Made by a program: the position numbers and the translations under genes. From Saxidomus purpurata (taxonomy: Eukaryota; Mollusca; Bivalvia; Venerida; Veneridae): a stretch of 64,000 nt of DNA. The DNA lies in contig JAFMSR010000003.1 of assembly GCA_022818135.1 (NCBI GenBank), positions 30,453,962 to 30,517,961 on the forward strand, in the 5' to 3' direction. Every line of letters starts with the position of its first letter. Positions within the stretch are counted from its first letter, which is position 1. Below, one piece after another: positions 1-11,859 of the stretch. The notes beneath the pieces are model-generated. The model saw nothing but the letters and a program-made list of their open reading frames with translations. It searched no databases and had not been told where the DNA came from.

Positions 1-2
1 CT

Positions 3-303
3 TGAGATATGAGTATTATAGTTAAGATCTAAGGATAAATTTATACCAAGATATTTAGCATTAGAGACAGGTTCTTAGGCTTGGCCATGAAGATAGTATT
101 CATTTTTAACGACATATTTATTTTTAGTTATGTGTAGCACTTGGCATTTTGACGGGTTAAACTCCATGTCCCACTGCTTCTCCCAGACCTGCATATTGTC
201 AAGATCTTGTTGCAGGGATTGAGAGTCTGAGAGTGAGTTGATAGTGAGGTGTACAGCAGTGTCATCTGCAAAAGGTCAAACTTGGGATTTTGAAGACTCC
301 ACA
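3..303 (-). pseudogene. Non-LTR retrotransposon reverse transcriptase fragment
   Basis: Read on the minus strand this is the catalytic core of a LINE-type reverse transcriptase. It has the FADDT active-site motif (bases 258-272), then a segment reading LQQDLDNMQVWEKQW, then NPSKCQVLHITK, and later AKYLGINLS, the usual order palm, helix, thumb start. Two in-frame stops break it, one just before the FADD motif where the family usually has Arg and one near base 86. It is a dead 5'- and 3'-truncated copy that may continue off the left edge. Family level (CR1/Jockey/RTE-like) was not resolved. Confidence 0.8.
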
Positions 304-763
304 TTTCTTATTTTCTCTATTCTCATTAATATTTTATATTCATTCTAGGCTTAGCACATCTGGGTAGTGATAAAATTATTTATATTCTCTGCTTTGCCAA
401 GACGTCAAACTGACCAATTGACCAATCAGATTATTAAAAGCTTTTGGTTTCATATGAAATAAATTTAAACTTGCATATGAGTCTACGGCATGGACATATA
501 TACATGGATTGGCAAAGTTCTCTTGTATTTTTCTAAAAAATTCAACCTTTTTTTGCTCAATGGTTTGTATTTTTCATTTCTTTCTGTAATTGTAGTCATA
601 TTCAAATCAGTTTCAGTTTTCGTAATATGAGACTTTTATCAATTTTATTTGTAGGAAATTTGTGAATATGCGGGAATTTGTCACCAACGAACCAAAGGGA
701 AATGCTATTCTGATATATTTTAACCATTATGACCATGGACGCCTTTTAAAACTATTGTTACTG
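304..763. other. AT-rich stretch, nothing recognised
   Basis: I see no coding frame, hairpin or repeat family here. It ends at the T-run where the first HA element begins. Confidence 0.5.
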
Positions 764-1924
764 TTTTTAGCTCACCTGGCTACGCCAGGGTGAGCTTTTC
801 TGATCGATGATTGTCCGTCGTCCGTCCGTCGTCCGTCAACATTTTGATTCAAATGACATCTCCTCTGAAACCTCTAGGCCAATGTTGATAAAACTATGCA
901 GGAATGTTCCTTGCATGAAGCTCTACCAAAATTGTTCAAAGAATTCCATTCCATGCAGAACTCTGGTTGCTATGGCAAAAAATAGGAAAAACTTTAAAAA
1001 TCTTCTTCTCTGAAACCACAAGGCCTAGAGCTTAGATATTTGGCATGTAGCATTGTCTAGTGGACCTCTACCAAGATTGTTCAAATTATGACCCCCGGGT
1101 CAAAATTGACCGCGCGCAGGTGGGCCCTTAGTTTTTGCATAGGAATATATAGGGAAAACTTTAAAAATCTTCTTCTCTGAAACCACAAGGCCTAGAGCTA
1201 AGATTTTTGGCATGTAGCATTGTCTAGTAGACCTCTACCAAGATTGTTCAAATTATGACCCCCGGGTCAAAATTGACCCCGCACCGGGGGTCACTTAGTT
1301 TTGCATAGGAATATATAGGAAAAACTTAAAAAATCTTCTTCTCTGAAACCACAAGGCCTAGAGCTTAGATATTTGGCATGTAGCATTGGCTAGTGGACCT
1401 CTACCAATATTGTTCAAATTATGACCCCCGGGTCAAAATTGACCCCGCCCGGGGGTCACTTAGTTTTGCATAGGAATATATAGTAAAAACTTAAAAAATC
1501 TTCTTCTCTGAAACCACAAGGCCTAGAGCTTAGATATTTGGCATGTAGCATTGGCTAGTGGACCTCTACCAAGATTGTTCAAATTATGAGCCGCGGATCA
1601 AAATTGACCCCGCACCGGGGGTCACTTAGTTTTACATAGGCTTATATAGTAAAAACTTTAAAAATCTTCTTCTCTGAAACCACAAGGCCTAGAGCTTAGA
1701 TATTTGGCATGTAGCATTGCCTAGTAGATCTCTTCAAAGTTTGTTCAAATTATGCCCCTCGGGTCAAAATTGACCTTGTCCGGCGGGGGGGGGGTCACTT
1801 GTTTTACAAAGACGTATATAGGAAAACCTATTGTATATAACATTATCTAGTGATCTTCCATCAGGCAAGACTTAGTGGACTTGTACCAAGGTGAGCGATA
1901 TAGGGCCATATTGGCCCTCTTGTT
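764..1924 (+). mobile_element. HA-family element (AGCTCACC type), complete
   Basis: It starts in a T-run with the hairpin AGCTCACCTGGC...GCCAGGGTGAGCT, followed by a GTCCGTC microsatellite. About five tandem monomers of about 166 bp follow, marked by TCTTCTTCTCTGAAACCAC at roughly 1001, 1168, 1334, 1499 and 1665. The 3' end has GGTGAGCGATA (inverse of the 5' end), then the near-palindrome AGGGCCATATTGGCCCT, then CTCTTG before TT. There is no coding capacity. The layout matches Helentron-associated non-autonomous elements and bivalve 'pearl' elements; that family assignment is inference. Confidence 0.75.
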
Positions 1925-2487
1925 AACTTCTATGATGGCATTGTATTTAAACTCAATGGTCTTCGTCTCCAACTTTCGTTTCGTTCCTGTTTTGGTTTTT
2001 CTGCTTGTCCGATAGAGCTAACCCCCCGAGATTGGGTCCTTCGCTAGATGTTTATTTCTATAATCTATTCATGTTTATTTGTATAATTCTAGAAAGAATA
2101 TGCAGTTTGGGATTTTCTCTCAATCTTTATCATCAAAAGTCTACTGAGACTCAAAATTTTCATCTCGTCATTAAGTTGTCGTTATTAAATACTCGCAAAC
2201 ATAATTATCTTTATTTTCTTCTTATTCAATAAAAGTAACAAGTGGCTGTAATTACACATGATTTAAGACGATTTAAATGTGCGAATAACATTTTATACAC
2301 TTAAGCCACTGGAAGGCCGATAAATCGATAATTAATGAGAACAATAAATTAACAATAGAAGCTTTTAGCATGACGTGTCAAAATAATGATGCACAAATGG
2401 AGGTGAAAAAAATCTGATAATCAATGACTTCGAGTTGCCGCAGGTAATTTAGTAAGAAATCTACCTGGCGGGACCACAGGTGTTCCT
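1925..2487. other. Unassigned AT-rich sequence
   Basis: No feature recognised. A 75-codon open frame at 2005-2232 has no family resemblance and ends in AT-rich sequence; I do not regard it as a gene. Confidence 0.4.
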
Positions 2488-2590
2488 CGAGAGTTATCGA
2501 TAGTATTTTCTGGTTAAACATATAGGCAAAATTGCGGGGGTGTCAGGGGTTCGCGAGTTATCGATGCTCGAGTTAACGAGGTTTTACTGT
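2488..2590 (-). mobile_element. End of a pogo/Tigger-like DNA transposon
   Basis: Read from 2590 leftwards the sequence begins CAGTAAAACCTCGTTAACTC, typical of pogo/Tigger terminal inverted repeats, next to a TA dinucleotide at 2590-2591. A related internal motif (CTCGAGAGTTATCGATAG) lies near 2496. The opposite terminus was not found, so this is a solo or truncated end. Confidence 0.4.
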
Positions 2591-3156
2591 ATGCATGAAA
2601 GTTTGACCGTTTTTTTCACCTTGTTTGAAATTTTGAAAATGTAAAAACCCCTAAATAGCCAAAGAAACCAGCTGCCAGCGCTTCGTCTGACAAGACATTG
2701 TCGGGAGGTGTGACTGGGTGCGTGGTCGTAGACAATGTTGTAGATCTAGTAGTTGCAGCGTTGATTGCCTATCGGACAGCAGACGTCACTGTCACAGGTC
2801 TTCCTTCTTCTGGTACGGGGTCGCCTTCGTAGTAGCCTGTCATAGCGATTTATTTTGACGTACATTGTGGAGTTTGATGTTTTGAGAGAGAGAGTAATTT
2901 TGAAAAATGATTCGCGTAGTTGAATTTAATATAGTATAAAAATTTACAAAGATAGAATAAAATAAAAATTTAGCCACTTAAACTAAAAAGAAGGAATCAT
3001 TTAACATGTTTAAGGATAGAGTTCAAAGTAGTGGTAGTGTTTTACTTATAAGATAATATTATTTCTGTATTTACTTATGAAAGGCTATAGATATATTCTG
3101 GGAGCAATTTGACATATACAATTAATTTATATACGAGAGAATTTAAAGGTCAGCCA
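2591..3156. other. Unassigned, with a GC-richer possible relic frame at 2636-2845
   Basis: Bases 2636-2845 stand out as GC-richer than their surroundings. Read on the minus strand they give MTGYYEGDPVPEEGRPVTV, a stop, then a Thr-rich stretch and SDEALAAGFFGYL. No family is recognised. It may be a worn coding relic or chance. The rest of the interval is featureless. Confidence 0.25.
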
Positions 3157-4135
3157 TTTTTATTATACCCCCGAACACAAAGTGTTAGGGGGGGTATACT
3201 GGATTCAGCTTGTCTGTCTGTCTGTCCGTCTGTAGACGGAATCTTGTGGACACTAGATCTCCAATACCCCTGGTCAGAATTTAATGATACATGTACTTCA
3301 CACAAGTGATATGTACAATGTCTGGTTGTGCATGGTCCATGTTTCATGTCTCTAGGTCAAGGTCACAGGGGCTCAGGTTAGTAAAATCTTGTGGACGCTA
3401 AATCTCCAAAAGCCTTGGTCAGAATTTGATGATACTTCACACAAGTGATAAGTGCAATGCTAAGTTGTGCATGGTCTATGTTTCGGGTCTCTAGGTCAAG
3501 GTCACAGGGGCTTGAGATGGTAAAATGTTGTGGACACTAATTCTCCAAAACCCATGGTCAGAACTTAATGATACTTAACACAAGTGAGTAGTGCAATACC
3601 TAGTTGTGCATTGTCCATGTTTCAGGTCTCTAGGTCAAAGGTCAAGGTCACAGGGCCTTGAGATGATAAAATCTTGTTGACGATAAATCTCCAAAACCCC
3701 TGGTCAGATTTAAATGATACTTCACAGAAGTGATAATTGCAATGCCTAGTTGTACATGGTCGATGTTTTGGATCACTAGGTTAAAAGTCAAGGTCACAGG
3801 GGCTCAAGGTGGTGAAATTTTGTGGACACGAAATCTCCAGAACCCCGGGTCTGAATTTAATGATACTTCATATAAGTCTTGTGGACACTAATATCCAAAA
3901 ATCCCTGGTCAGAATTTAATGATACTTCATAGAAGTGATAAGCACTATGCCCAGTTGTGCATGGTCCATGTTTCGGGTCACTAGATCAAAGGGTCACAGG
4001 GGCTTGAGATAGTAAAATCTTGTGCGCTTTTAATCTCCAAAACTGCTGGTCAGAATATTATTATACTCCTTAAGTTGTGCAGGTCCAATAATCGAAGCAT
4101 CAAATATTACATAAATTTCAAGTACTGTGTCAGTG
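3157..4135 (+). mobile_element. HE-family element (ACCCCCGAACAC type), 3' truncated
   Basis: The 5' hairpin pairs TATACCCCCGAACAC with GTGTTAGGGGGGGTATA and is followed by a TGTCTGTCTGTCC microsatellite. Tandem monomers of about 150-170 bp follow, marked by ATCTCCAAAA...CTGGTCAGAATTTAATGATACTTCAC, and they repeatedly carry AAAGGTCAAGGTCACAGG. The 3' hairpin seen in the complete copy at 42665-43622 is missing here. Confidence 0.65.
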
Positions 4136-4218
4136 AGGTCATGATTCTTTCATGGATCATACGTTCTAAAAATATTCTCATTTTAAAGGTGGTCAATCAC
4201 ATTTAAGCAATTTTTACT

Positions 4219-4655
4219 TTTTAGCTCGACTATTTGAAGAATAAGGAGGCTATTGCACTCGCCCCAGCGTCGGCATCTGCGTTGGTTAAAGTTTTTTAAT
4301 AAAGTCAAATATCTTAAATACTATCAAAGGTTTTGACTTGAAACTCAAACTATATGTTCACCATCAACATCTACACCTGAGCAAACAATCCCAATAACTC
4401 TGGTTTGATATTTGACAGATTTATGCCCCTTTTTAACTTAGATTTTTTTGTTAAAGTTTGTTATAAATTGAAATATCTTGCATATTATCAACGGTATTGA
4501 CTTGAAACTCAAAATATATCTTTACCATCAACATCTACATCTGAGCAAACAATCCGCATAACTCTGTTTCGATTTTTGACAGATTTATGCCCCTTTTTAA
4601 CTTAGAATTTTTGGTTAAAGTTTTTTATAAATTCAAATATCTGAACCAAAATACA
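4219..4655 (+). mobile_element. HF-family element (AGCTCGAC type), truncated
   Basis: It begins TTTTTAGCTCGACTATTTGA..., with the diagnostic GGAGGCTATTGCACTCGCCCC and CGTCGG region. About two and a half monomers follow (marker TTGACTTGAAACTCAAA and GACAGATTTATGCCCC). The 3' TIR and hairpin present in the copies at 47753 and 53992 are absent. Confidence 0.55.
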
Positions 4656-5090
4656 AGTTTTAAAACTACCTGTAGCTTCTGAATTCATTTATTTCCAATC
4701 TATCTTGGTTGCAAACCAAGATAGGTAAAGAGAGGTAATAGTACTTTTTGAAACTTGCATTTCTAATGAATTCCATCTAAATATATAATTGTTAATGCAA
4801 ATAATTTACAAATATAATACAATAGGTCTTATATTATATTATCTTTCCTTAGGCAAAGTATGTGTATCAAATTTATACTTATGATAAAGTATCTCTATCT
4901 TGGTTGGGCAACTAGGATAGGGAAATCAAATTTTAAAAATACCTCAAGTGAAAATCTTACTTGAATTAAGCGCTAAGTGACCACAAATGAGTATAAATGA
5001 TCAGATGTTAAAGTTTCAAACAAATCTGTTCCATGGCTAAAATCTGATTATTCACCTTTAAAAAAGTATTGACATATTTCAGTGTGCTGT
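4656..5090. other. Unassigned, with a perfect 11-bp hairpin
   Basis: CTATCTTGGTT (4700-4710) and AACCAAGATAG (4714-4724) form a perfect 11-bp stem with a 3-nt loop. A weaker version of the same hairpin (CTATCTTGGTTG...ACTAGGATAG) lies at 4894-4920. No coding sequence is evident. Confidence 0.4.
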
Positions 5091-5446
5091 ATTTTTAGCT
5101 AACCTGACACAAAGTGCCTTGGTGAGCTATTAGGATCACTCACCGTCCAGGGTCTGTCTTCCGTCCATGGAGACGTCTGTATGTCTGTCCGGCAAAATCG
5201 TGTCCACTCTGTATCTCCTAAACCCCTTGAGGGATTTTCATGAAACTTGGGTTGCTCCGGCTCAAGGTCAAAGGTTTGAGCCTTGCATTTCGTCATGCTC
5301 TGTATCTCCTAAACCCCTTGAAGGATTTTCATGAAACATGGGTAAGATGTTCACCTCAACTGTGCGAAGCACCGGGTCAATGTCACAATTAGAGATCAAA
5401 GGTCATATGACTATATTTCGTGTCCCCTGCATATCTCTTGGAATAA
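5091..5446 (+). mobile_element. HI-family element (CTAACCTG type), 5' part
   Basis: It has the 5' motif TTTTTAGCTAACCTGACAC and GGTGAGCTATTAGGATCACTC with a GTCCGTC-like tract. Monomers contain CTCTGTATCTCCTAAACCCC and TTGAAGGATTTTCATGAAAC. An HB element interrupts it at about 5447; the remainder (CACCACAAATGTTAAC...) resumes at 6756. Confidence 0.5.
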
Positions 5447-6755
5447 TTATACCCCCAAAACGAAGTTTAGGGGGGTATATAGGAGTCACCCGGTGGTTGG
5501 TCGGTCGGTCGGTCGGGCGGTCTGTTGCATTTTCCTTGTCCGGAGCATAACTTGAAAACTACTAGTTGGAATTCAATACAACTTCATACAATGGTCAAGC
5601 ACATTGAGAGGAAGTGCAGTGCACAAGAACTATAACTCCATCTTCACTAATTACAGAGTTATTGCCCTTTGTTACTTTTCCTTGTCCGGAGCATAACTTG
5701 AAAACTACTGGTTTGAATTCAATACAACTTCATACAATGGTCAAGCACATTGAGAGGAAGTGCAGTGCACAAGAACCATAACTCCATCTTGACTAATTAC
5801 AGAGTTATTGCCCTTTGTTACTTTTCCTTGTCCGGAGCATTACTTGAAAACTACTAGTTGGAATTCAATACAAGTTCATACAATGATCAAGCACACTCAG
5901 AGGAAGTGCAGTGTACAATAACTATAACTCTATCTTGAGTATTTACTGAGTTATTGCCCTTTGTTACTTTTACTTGTCCAGAGCATAACTTGAAAACTAC
6001 TGGTTGGAATTCAATACAACTTCATACAATGGTCAAGCACATTGAGAGGAAGTGCAGTGCACAAGAACTATAACTCCATCTTGACTAATTACAGAGTTAT
6101 TGCCCTTTGTTACTTTTCCTTGTCCGGAGCATAACTTGAAAACTACTGGTTGGAATTCAATACAACTTCATACAATGATCAAGCACACTCAGAGGAAGTG
6201 CAGTGTACAATAACTATAACTCTATCTTGAGTATTCACTGAGTTATTGCCCTTTGTTACTTTTCCTTGTCCGAAGCATAACTTGAAAACTACTAGTTGGA
6301 ATTCAGTACAACCTCATACAATGGTCAAGTACATTTAGAGGAAGTGCAGTGCACAGGAACTATAACTCCATCTTGACTCATTACAGAGTTATTACCCTTT
6401 GTTACTTTTCCTTGTCCGGAGCATAACTTGAAAACTTCTGGTTGGAATTCAATACAACTTCATACAATGGTCAAGCACAGTGAGAGGGAGTGCAGTGCAC
6501 AGGAACCATAACTCCATCTTGACTAATTACAGTGTTATTGCCCTTTGTTACTTTTCCCTGTCTGGAGCATTTTTCGAAAACTACAAGTTGGAATTCAATA
6601 CAACTTCATACAATGGTCAAGCACAATGAGAGGAACTGCTAAGAACAATATCTCTTTTTAGTTTGTTTGCAAGGTATTATGTTACTACGAACTTCTTCAG
6701 TTTATAAAGCAATCCTTTTGGGGGTATTAATCACATTTAGTGATAGCTCTAGTTT
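5447..6755 (+). mobile_element. HB-family element, complete, nested in an HI element
   Basis: The 5' hairpin pairs TATACCCCC with GGGGGGTATATAGG and is followed by GGTCGGTCGGTCGG. About eight monomers of 146 bp follow, marked CTTTGTTACTTTTCCTTGTCC and GGAAGTGCAGTGCACA. The 3' end has GGGGGTATTA (inverse of the 5' end), the hairpin ATCAC-ATTTA-GTGAT, then AGCTCTAG before TTTT. The right flank TTTTAGAATAACTCACCAC continues the HI sequence seen uninterrupted at about 22852, which fixes the 3' end in a T-run. Confidence 0.75.
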
Positions 6756-7023
6756 TAGAATAACTCACCACAAATGTTAACCATAGTGACACAATGTGCT
6801 AGAGCGCATGTAACAACCACCTTCGTTCAAGGTTAAGGTCACTGTTACTAAAAATAGAAAAATGGTTTCCGCTCAATTACTTGAATAAGGAGTGACCAAT
6901 TGCAATTAAACTTTATGTGTAGGTAGCTTGCATGGAGAGGAAACTTGGGATTGCATTGGGGGTTATTTGGGTGAAGGTCACTGTTACTAAAAATAGAATA
7001 AAAAAATATTGGTTTCTAAAGTG
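6756..7023 (+). mobile_element. HI-family element, 3' part
   Basis: The sequence CACCACAAATGTTAAC...CACCTTCGTTCAAGGT...GTCACTGTTACTAAAAATAG matches the uninterrupted HI copy at about 22860-23100 in order. It continues the element interrupted at 5447. The 3' terminus was not identified. Confidence 0.45.
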
Positions 7024-7204
7024 TGCCACACCAATTTGATTAATAGTTTTTCTGATTTTTTCTCCAAAAAAAAATGGGGCGAGCGAGCGAATTTTTTTAT
7101 TTCTCAAAATTTTACAGGCGGCGAGTACTTTTATTTTACATTCTTTATTTACTTTTCGAAATTTCACATGCGGCATGCACTTTTTAAAATATTGTTAATT
7201 TACT

Positions 7205-7935
7205 TTTTGAAATTTCACATGAAGCTTGCACTTTTTATGCCCCTGAAGGGTGGCATATTAAAATTGCACAGTCCGTCTGTCCGTCTGTGCATCCCCACTT
7301 ACACATTTGTGTCTGGACTGTAACTTTGTCATGCATTGAAGGATTTTAAAATAACTTGGCACAAATGTCTAGCACATCAAGACGACATGCCGCATGCATA
7401 ACCCACGTCCCTACCTCAAAGGTCAAGGTCACACTTAGAGTTTGAAGGTGACAGATTCCTCTATATATGCACACATTCGTGTCCGGACTGTAACTTTGTC
7501 ATGCATTGAAGGATTTTAAAATAACTTGGCACAAATGTCAAGCACATCAAGACGACGTGTTGCGTGCAAGACCCACATCCCTACCTTAAAGGTCAAAGTC
7601 ACACTTAGAGTTTGAAGGTGACAGATTCAAAGTGTCGCGTCCATGACCCACGTCCTTACCTCAAAAGTCAAGGTCTGACTTAGAGCTTTTAGGTAACGGA
7701 ATTCTGTATAATATGCATACATTTGTGTCCGGGCTGTAACTTTGTCATGCATTGATTGATTTAAAAATAACTTGGCACAAATGTTCAGCATATCAAGACA
7801 ATGTGTTGTCTGCAAGAACCATGTCCCTATTCAAGGTCAAGAAGGTCACACTTAGTGTTTTAAAGTAATGGAATACTGTATGCATGGTAACTCTGTCATG
7901 CATGGAAGGATTTTAAAATTACAGTGTTTTCTAGA
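7205..7935 (+). mobile_element. HC-family element (ATGCCCC type), 3' truncated
   Basis: The 5' hairpin pairs TATGCCCCTGAAG with GGTGGCATA; GTCCGTCTGTCCGTC and CCCCACTTACA follow. Three to four monomers of about 175 bp contain CATGCATTGAAGGATTTTAA, CACATCAAGACGACRTG and AAAGGTCAAGGTCACAC. The terminal hairpin with CTCTTG seen in the copies at 27836 and 36980 is missing. Confidence 0.65.
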
Positions 7936-8111
7936 AATTTTGTACTTCAATAAATATAATTAAATAGTTGTCAAATACTTTATTTCAGCCGAGTTTGTCT
8001 CCGCGAATCACTGCGACCACATATTTCAGCTCATCCTAAGTGGTCACGGTGAAAACTTAGGTGACCAAAACGTTTTCAGAGTGACATACTCACCATGTCT
8101 GGTCACTTGAA

Positions 8112-8767
8112 TTTATTATACCCCCAAAACCAAGTTTAGTGGGGTATATAGGAGTCACCCAGTGGTTGGTCGGTCGGTCTGTTGCATTTTCCTTGTCCGG
8201 AGCATAACTTAAAAACTACTAGTTGGAATTCAATAAAACTTCATACAATGGTCAAGCACATTGAGAGGAAGTGCAGTGCACAAGAACCATAACTCCATCT
8301 TGACTAATTACAGAGTTATTGCCCTTTGTTACTTTTCCTTGTCCGGAGCATTACTTAAAAATTACTGGTTGGAATTCAATACAACTTCATACAATGGTCA
8401 AGCACATTGAGAGGAAGTGCAATGCACAAGAACCATAACTCCAACTTGACTAATTACAGAGTTATTGCCCTTTGTTACTTTTCCTTATCCGGAGCATAAC
8501 TTGAAAACTACTTGTTGGAATTCAATACAATTTCATACAATGATCAAGCACAATCAGAGGAAGTGCAATGTACAAGAACCATAACTCTATCTTGATTATT
8601 TACTGAGTTATTGCCCTTTGTTACTTTTCCTTGTTCGAAGCATAACTTGAAAACTAGTTGTTGGAATTCAATCCAACCTCATACAATGGTCAAGTACATT
8701 GAGAGGAAGTGCAGTGCACAGGAACCATAACTCTATCTTGACTCATTACAGAGTTATTGCCCTTTGT
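8112..8767 (+). mobile_element. HB-family element, left part, split by an HJ element
   Basis: It has the 5' hairpin TATACCCCC...GTGGGGTATATAGG, then GGTCGGTCGG and about four 146-bp monomers. It stops inside the monomer sequence CCCTTTGT and resumes with TACTTTTCC at 9972. Confidence 0.75.
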
Positions 8768-9971
8768 TAGCTCGTCTGATTTTTGAAAAAAATGACGAGC
8801 TATTGACGTCTCTTGATTGTCGTCGTCGGCGTTGGTTAAGTTTTGCGTTTAGGTCACTTACATGGAAACTATCAAAGCTATCACTTTGAAACTTGGAAAG
8901 CTTGTTCATCTAATACCCTTCTTCACATTGTATGCTAAAGATGCTGAGTCTGACCTGTTTTTTGGGGTAAAAAACATGAATTTTGATCGATTTTGGTTGA
9001 TTTTGAGAAATGGACATAGCGTCTTCATTTTTTGTTAGATTGATTTCAAATTTTTCACAAACAATAAATGGATAATGTACTTCAACATATCAAACGGGGT
9101 TTTGAGTTTTACATTTGGGGGGGATATTTTAATATTTTTGGACTTTGTAATTTTTAGCTAGTTTGATTTTTTAAGTTTTGCATTTATGTCTGTTACATGC
9201 AAACTATCAAAGCTATCACTTTGAAAGTTGGAATAGCTGTTCAGTATCAAATGTACAATAGAATGAAGGAAGAGTTTTACAAGTTACATAACCCTGTCAT
9301 GTATTTTGACTGGGTTATTGCCCCTTCTTAACTTAGAAAGTTTCACACACACAATATTTTTTAATAGTGAACATAATGCAACCAAACTTAGTGTATAGGA
9401 AGTATTTATGAATATTTTTTAATTGGATTGTGTTTTGGGGCTGCTGGGGTCAAGGTCACTGTTACTTAAAATAGGAAAACCGTAATATATTCAATATCTT
9501 TAGTTACAGTTGACATAATGTAACCAACTTTCGTTTGTAATAAGTATTTAGAAAATCTTTAAAGGGGTTGTGTTTTTTGGGGCTCCTGGGGTCACTGTCA
9601 AGGTCACTGTAACTAAAAACAAAAAAACAATAATATGTTCAATATCTTTAGTTACAATTGACATAATTTAACTAAATTATTAAGTGTGTAATATATTTAA
9701 ATGAAGACTTTTATTGGGATTGTGTTTGGGGCTCATGGAGTCAAAGCTCAGGATTTTTTCGAAAAATAGAAAAATGAGAAAAACACCATATCTTTAGTTG
9801 CAGTTGAATAATTGTGACCAAACTTATGTCTAGTAATTATTATGAAAACCTTTTGTGGGATTGTGTTTCGGGGTCAAGGTCAAGGACACTGTTACTTAAA
9901 AAAATGGTAATAAATAAATCGAAAAGGATAAAATCAGACAAGCGTTAGGCACCCGTAGGCGGTGCTCTTGT
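8768..9971 (+). mobile_element. HJ-family element (CGTCTGAT type) nested in HB with exact boundaries
   Basis: It begins TAGCTCGTCTGATTTTTGAA, with the hairpin partner AAATGACGAGCTA, and contains degenerate monomers with AACTATCAAAGCTATCACTTTGAAA and GTCAAGGTCACTGT. The 3' end has AAATCAGACAAGCG (inverse of the 5' end), the hairpin GCACC-CGTAGGC-GGTGC and TCTTG. Removing it restores CCCTTTGTTACTTTTCC, the intact HB monomer. It therefore inserted between two T residues without target duplication. Confidence 0.8.
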
Positions 9972-10515
9972 TACTTTTCCTTTTCCAGAGCATAATTCGA
10001 AAACTACTAGTAGGAATTCAATACAACTTCATACAATGATCAAGCACAATGAGAGGAAGTGCAGTGCACAGGAACCATTACTCCATCTTGACTAATTACA
10101 TAGTTATTGCCCTTTGTTACTTTTTCTTGTCCGGAGCATTTTTGGAAAACTGCTGGTTAGAATTCGATACAACTTCATACAATGGTCAAGCACAATGAGA
10201 GTAAGTGCAGTGCAAAAGAGCAATAACTCTATCTTGACTCATTACAGAGTTATTGCCCTTTGTTACTTTTCCTTGTCCGGAGCATAATTCGAAAACTATT
10301 GGTTGGAATTCAATACGACTTCATACAATGGTCAAGCACATTGAGAGGAAGTGCAGTGCACAAGAACCATAACTCTATCTTGACAAATTACAGAGTTATT
10401 GCCCAGAACAATATCTCCTTTTAGTTTGTTTGCAAGGTATTCTGTTACTACAACTTCCTCAGTTTATAAAGCAGTCTTTCAGGGGTATTAATCACATTTA
10501 GTGATAGCTCTAGTT
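9972..10515 (+). mobile_element. HB-family element, right part
   Basis: The HB monomer resumes at TACTTTTCC. Three monomers follow, then the standard HB 3' end: GGGGTATTAATCACATTTAG, hairpin ATCAC/GTGAT and AGCTCTAG before T's. Confidence 0.75.
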
Positions 10516-10780
10516 TTTGATGAGGTGACCTGGTGACAATCGGAAAGATCTACCGAAAGATTCTTATTACCGGAAATTGTGTTGTTACGCGAAAATGCTT
10601 GAATTTGAGACGGTTGTTACAAAAAGTGGTTGAAATGACCCGAAAGTACCTGATATTAGCGATGATTCGAATAAAATTTGATTTCTGACGGACATGCAAT
10701 GGATATTTAAAAAGGATTTTGAAGTTGCGGAAAATCCAACTAACTTTTAATCAAATTGGTGTGGCCTAAGCAAAAACATT

Positions 10781-11475
10781 TATTTTTATGCCCCTGAGGG
10801 GTGGCATATTAAAACGCACCGTCCATCTGTCATTCAGGCTGTCTGTGCGTCCCCACTTACAAATTCGTGTCCGAGCTGTAACTCTGTCATGCATGGAAGG
10901 ATTTTAAAATAACTCAGCACAAATGTCTAGCACATCAAGACGACGTGTCGCGTCCAAGACACATGTCCTTACCTCAAAGGTCAAGGTCACACTTAGAGTT
11001 TGAAGGTAATGGAATCCTGTTTATATGCACACATTCGTGTCCCGACTGTTACTTTGTCACGCATTGAGGCACTTTAAAATAACTTGGCACAAATATCTAG
11101 CACATCAAAACAATGTGTCACATGCAAGACCCATGTCCCTACCTCAAAGGTCAAGGTCACAGTTAGAGTTTGAAGGTAATGGAATCCTGTATATATGCAC
11201 ACATTTGTGTTCAGACTATAATTTTGTCATGCATTGATTGATTTAAAAATAACTTGGCACAAATGTCAAGCACATCAAGCAGATGTGTTGCATGGATTTT
11301 AAAATTACATACCACAATTACTGAGCACATGGAGAGGACAAAGACTGTGAGACATCTCTTTCGGAGTCATTCATCACTTTTGAGGCACTGCTCTTTTTTT
11401 TATGCCCCCGAAGGTTTATTTCATCATGCTGTGGTTATCTTGCATCCAAGAACAAAATGCACGAGGTGATCAACC
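10781..11475 (+). mobile_element. HC-family element, 3' damaged
   Basis: The 5' hairpin TATGCCCCTGAGGGGTGGCATA is followed by GTCCATCTGTC. Monomers with AAAGGTCAAGGTCACAC start near 10868, 11036 and 11206. The end region (GAGCACATGGAGAGGACAA, GACATCTCTTTCGG) is recognisable but disrupted near 11390, where a partial HC 5' motif (TTTTATGCCCCCGAAGG) is embedded. Confidence 0.6.
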
Positions 11476-11859
11476 AGTATGGAAAATGTTATCAGGCACT
11501 AGGCAAAATAGAACTAAGCATAATGTCATTTCAAAATTATAAGTCACATTTTGATAACAGGGGGCGCTATGTTCTAGTCGTGTTTTTCCGTAATTTGAAT
11601 AATTATTTGCCGGAAAGATTATCGTGGATAAACTGATATTTTGTAACATAATTGCTGTAAGGTAAATTAGCTTGTAGCAATAAATTACCATGGACATTAC
11701 ACGTTACAACATATCATATCTTTCTGAAATCTTTCATAAAAATTACTTTCATAACTAAATGTTCAATATTTGGTAACATACTGAGTGCCTTGGAGGTTAC
11801 AGGAATTTTAAATCCTTGATTTTCTAGGAAATGAATTATAAAAGGAAGGTAATATAACG

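Larger units (their letters stand above)
7024..10772. repeat. Inverted-repeat pair bounding a 3.7-kb block
   Basis: GCCACACCAATTTGATTAA at 7024-7042 is matched in reverse complement close to 10750-10772 (TTAATCAAATTGGTGTGGC). These look like the termini of a DNA transposon whose interior has been filled by HC and HB elements. No transposase frame is visible. Superfamily unknown. Confidence 0.4.

Noticed and set aside
7009..7323. Overlapping frames of 104 (plus) and 87 (minus) codons
   Set aside because: They span the junction of an inverted repeat, AT-rich sequence and an HC element start; no conserved features.
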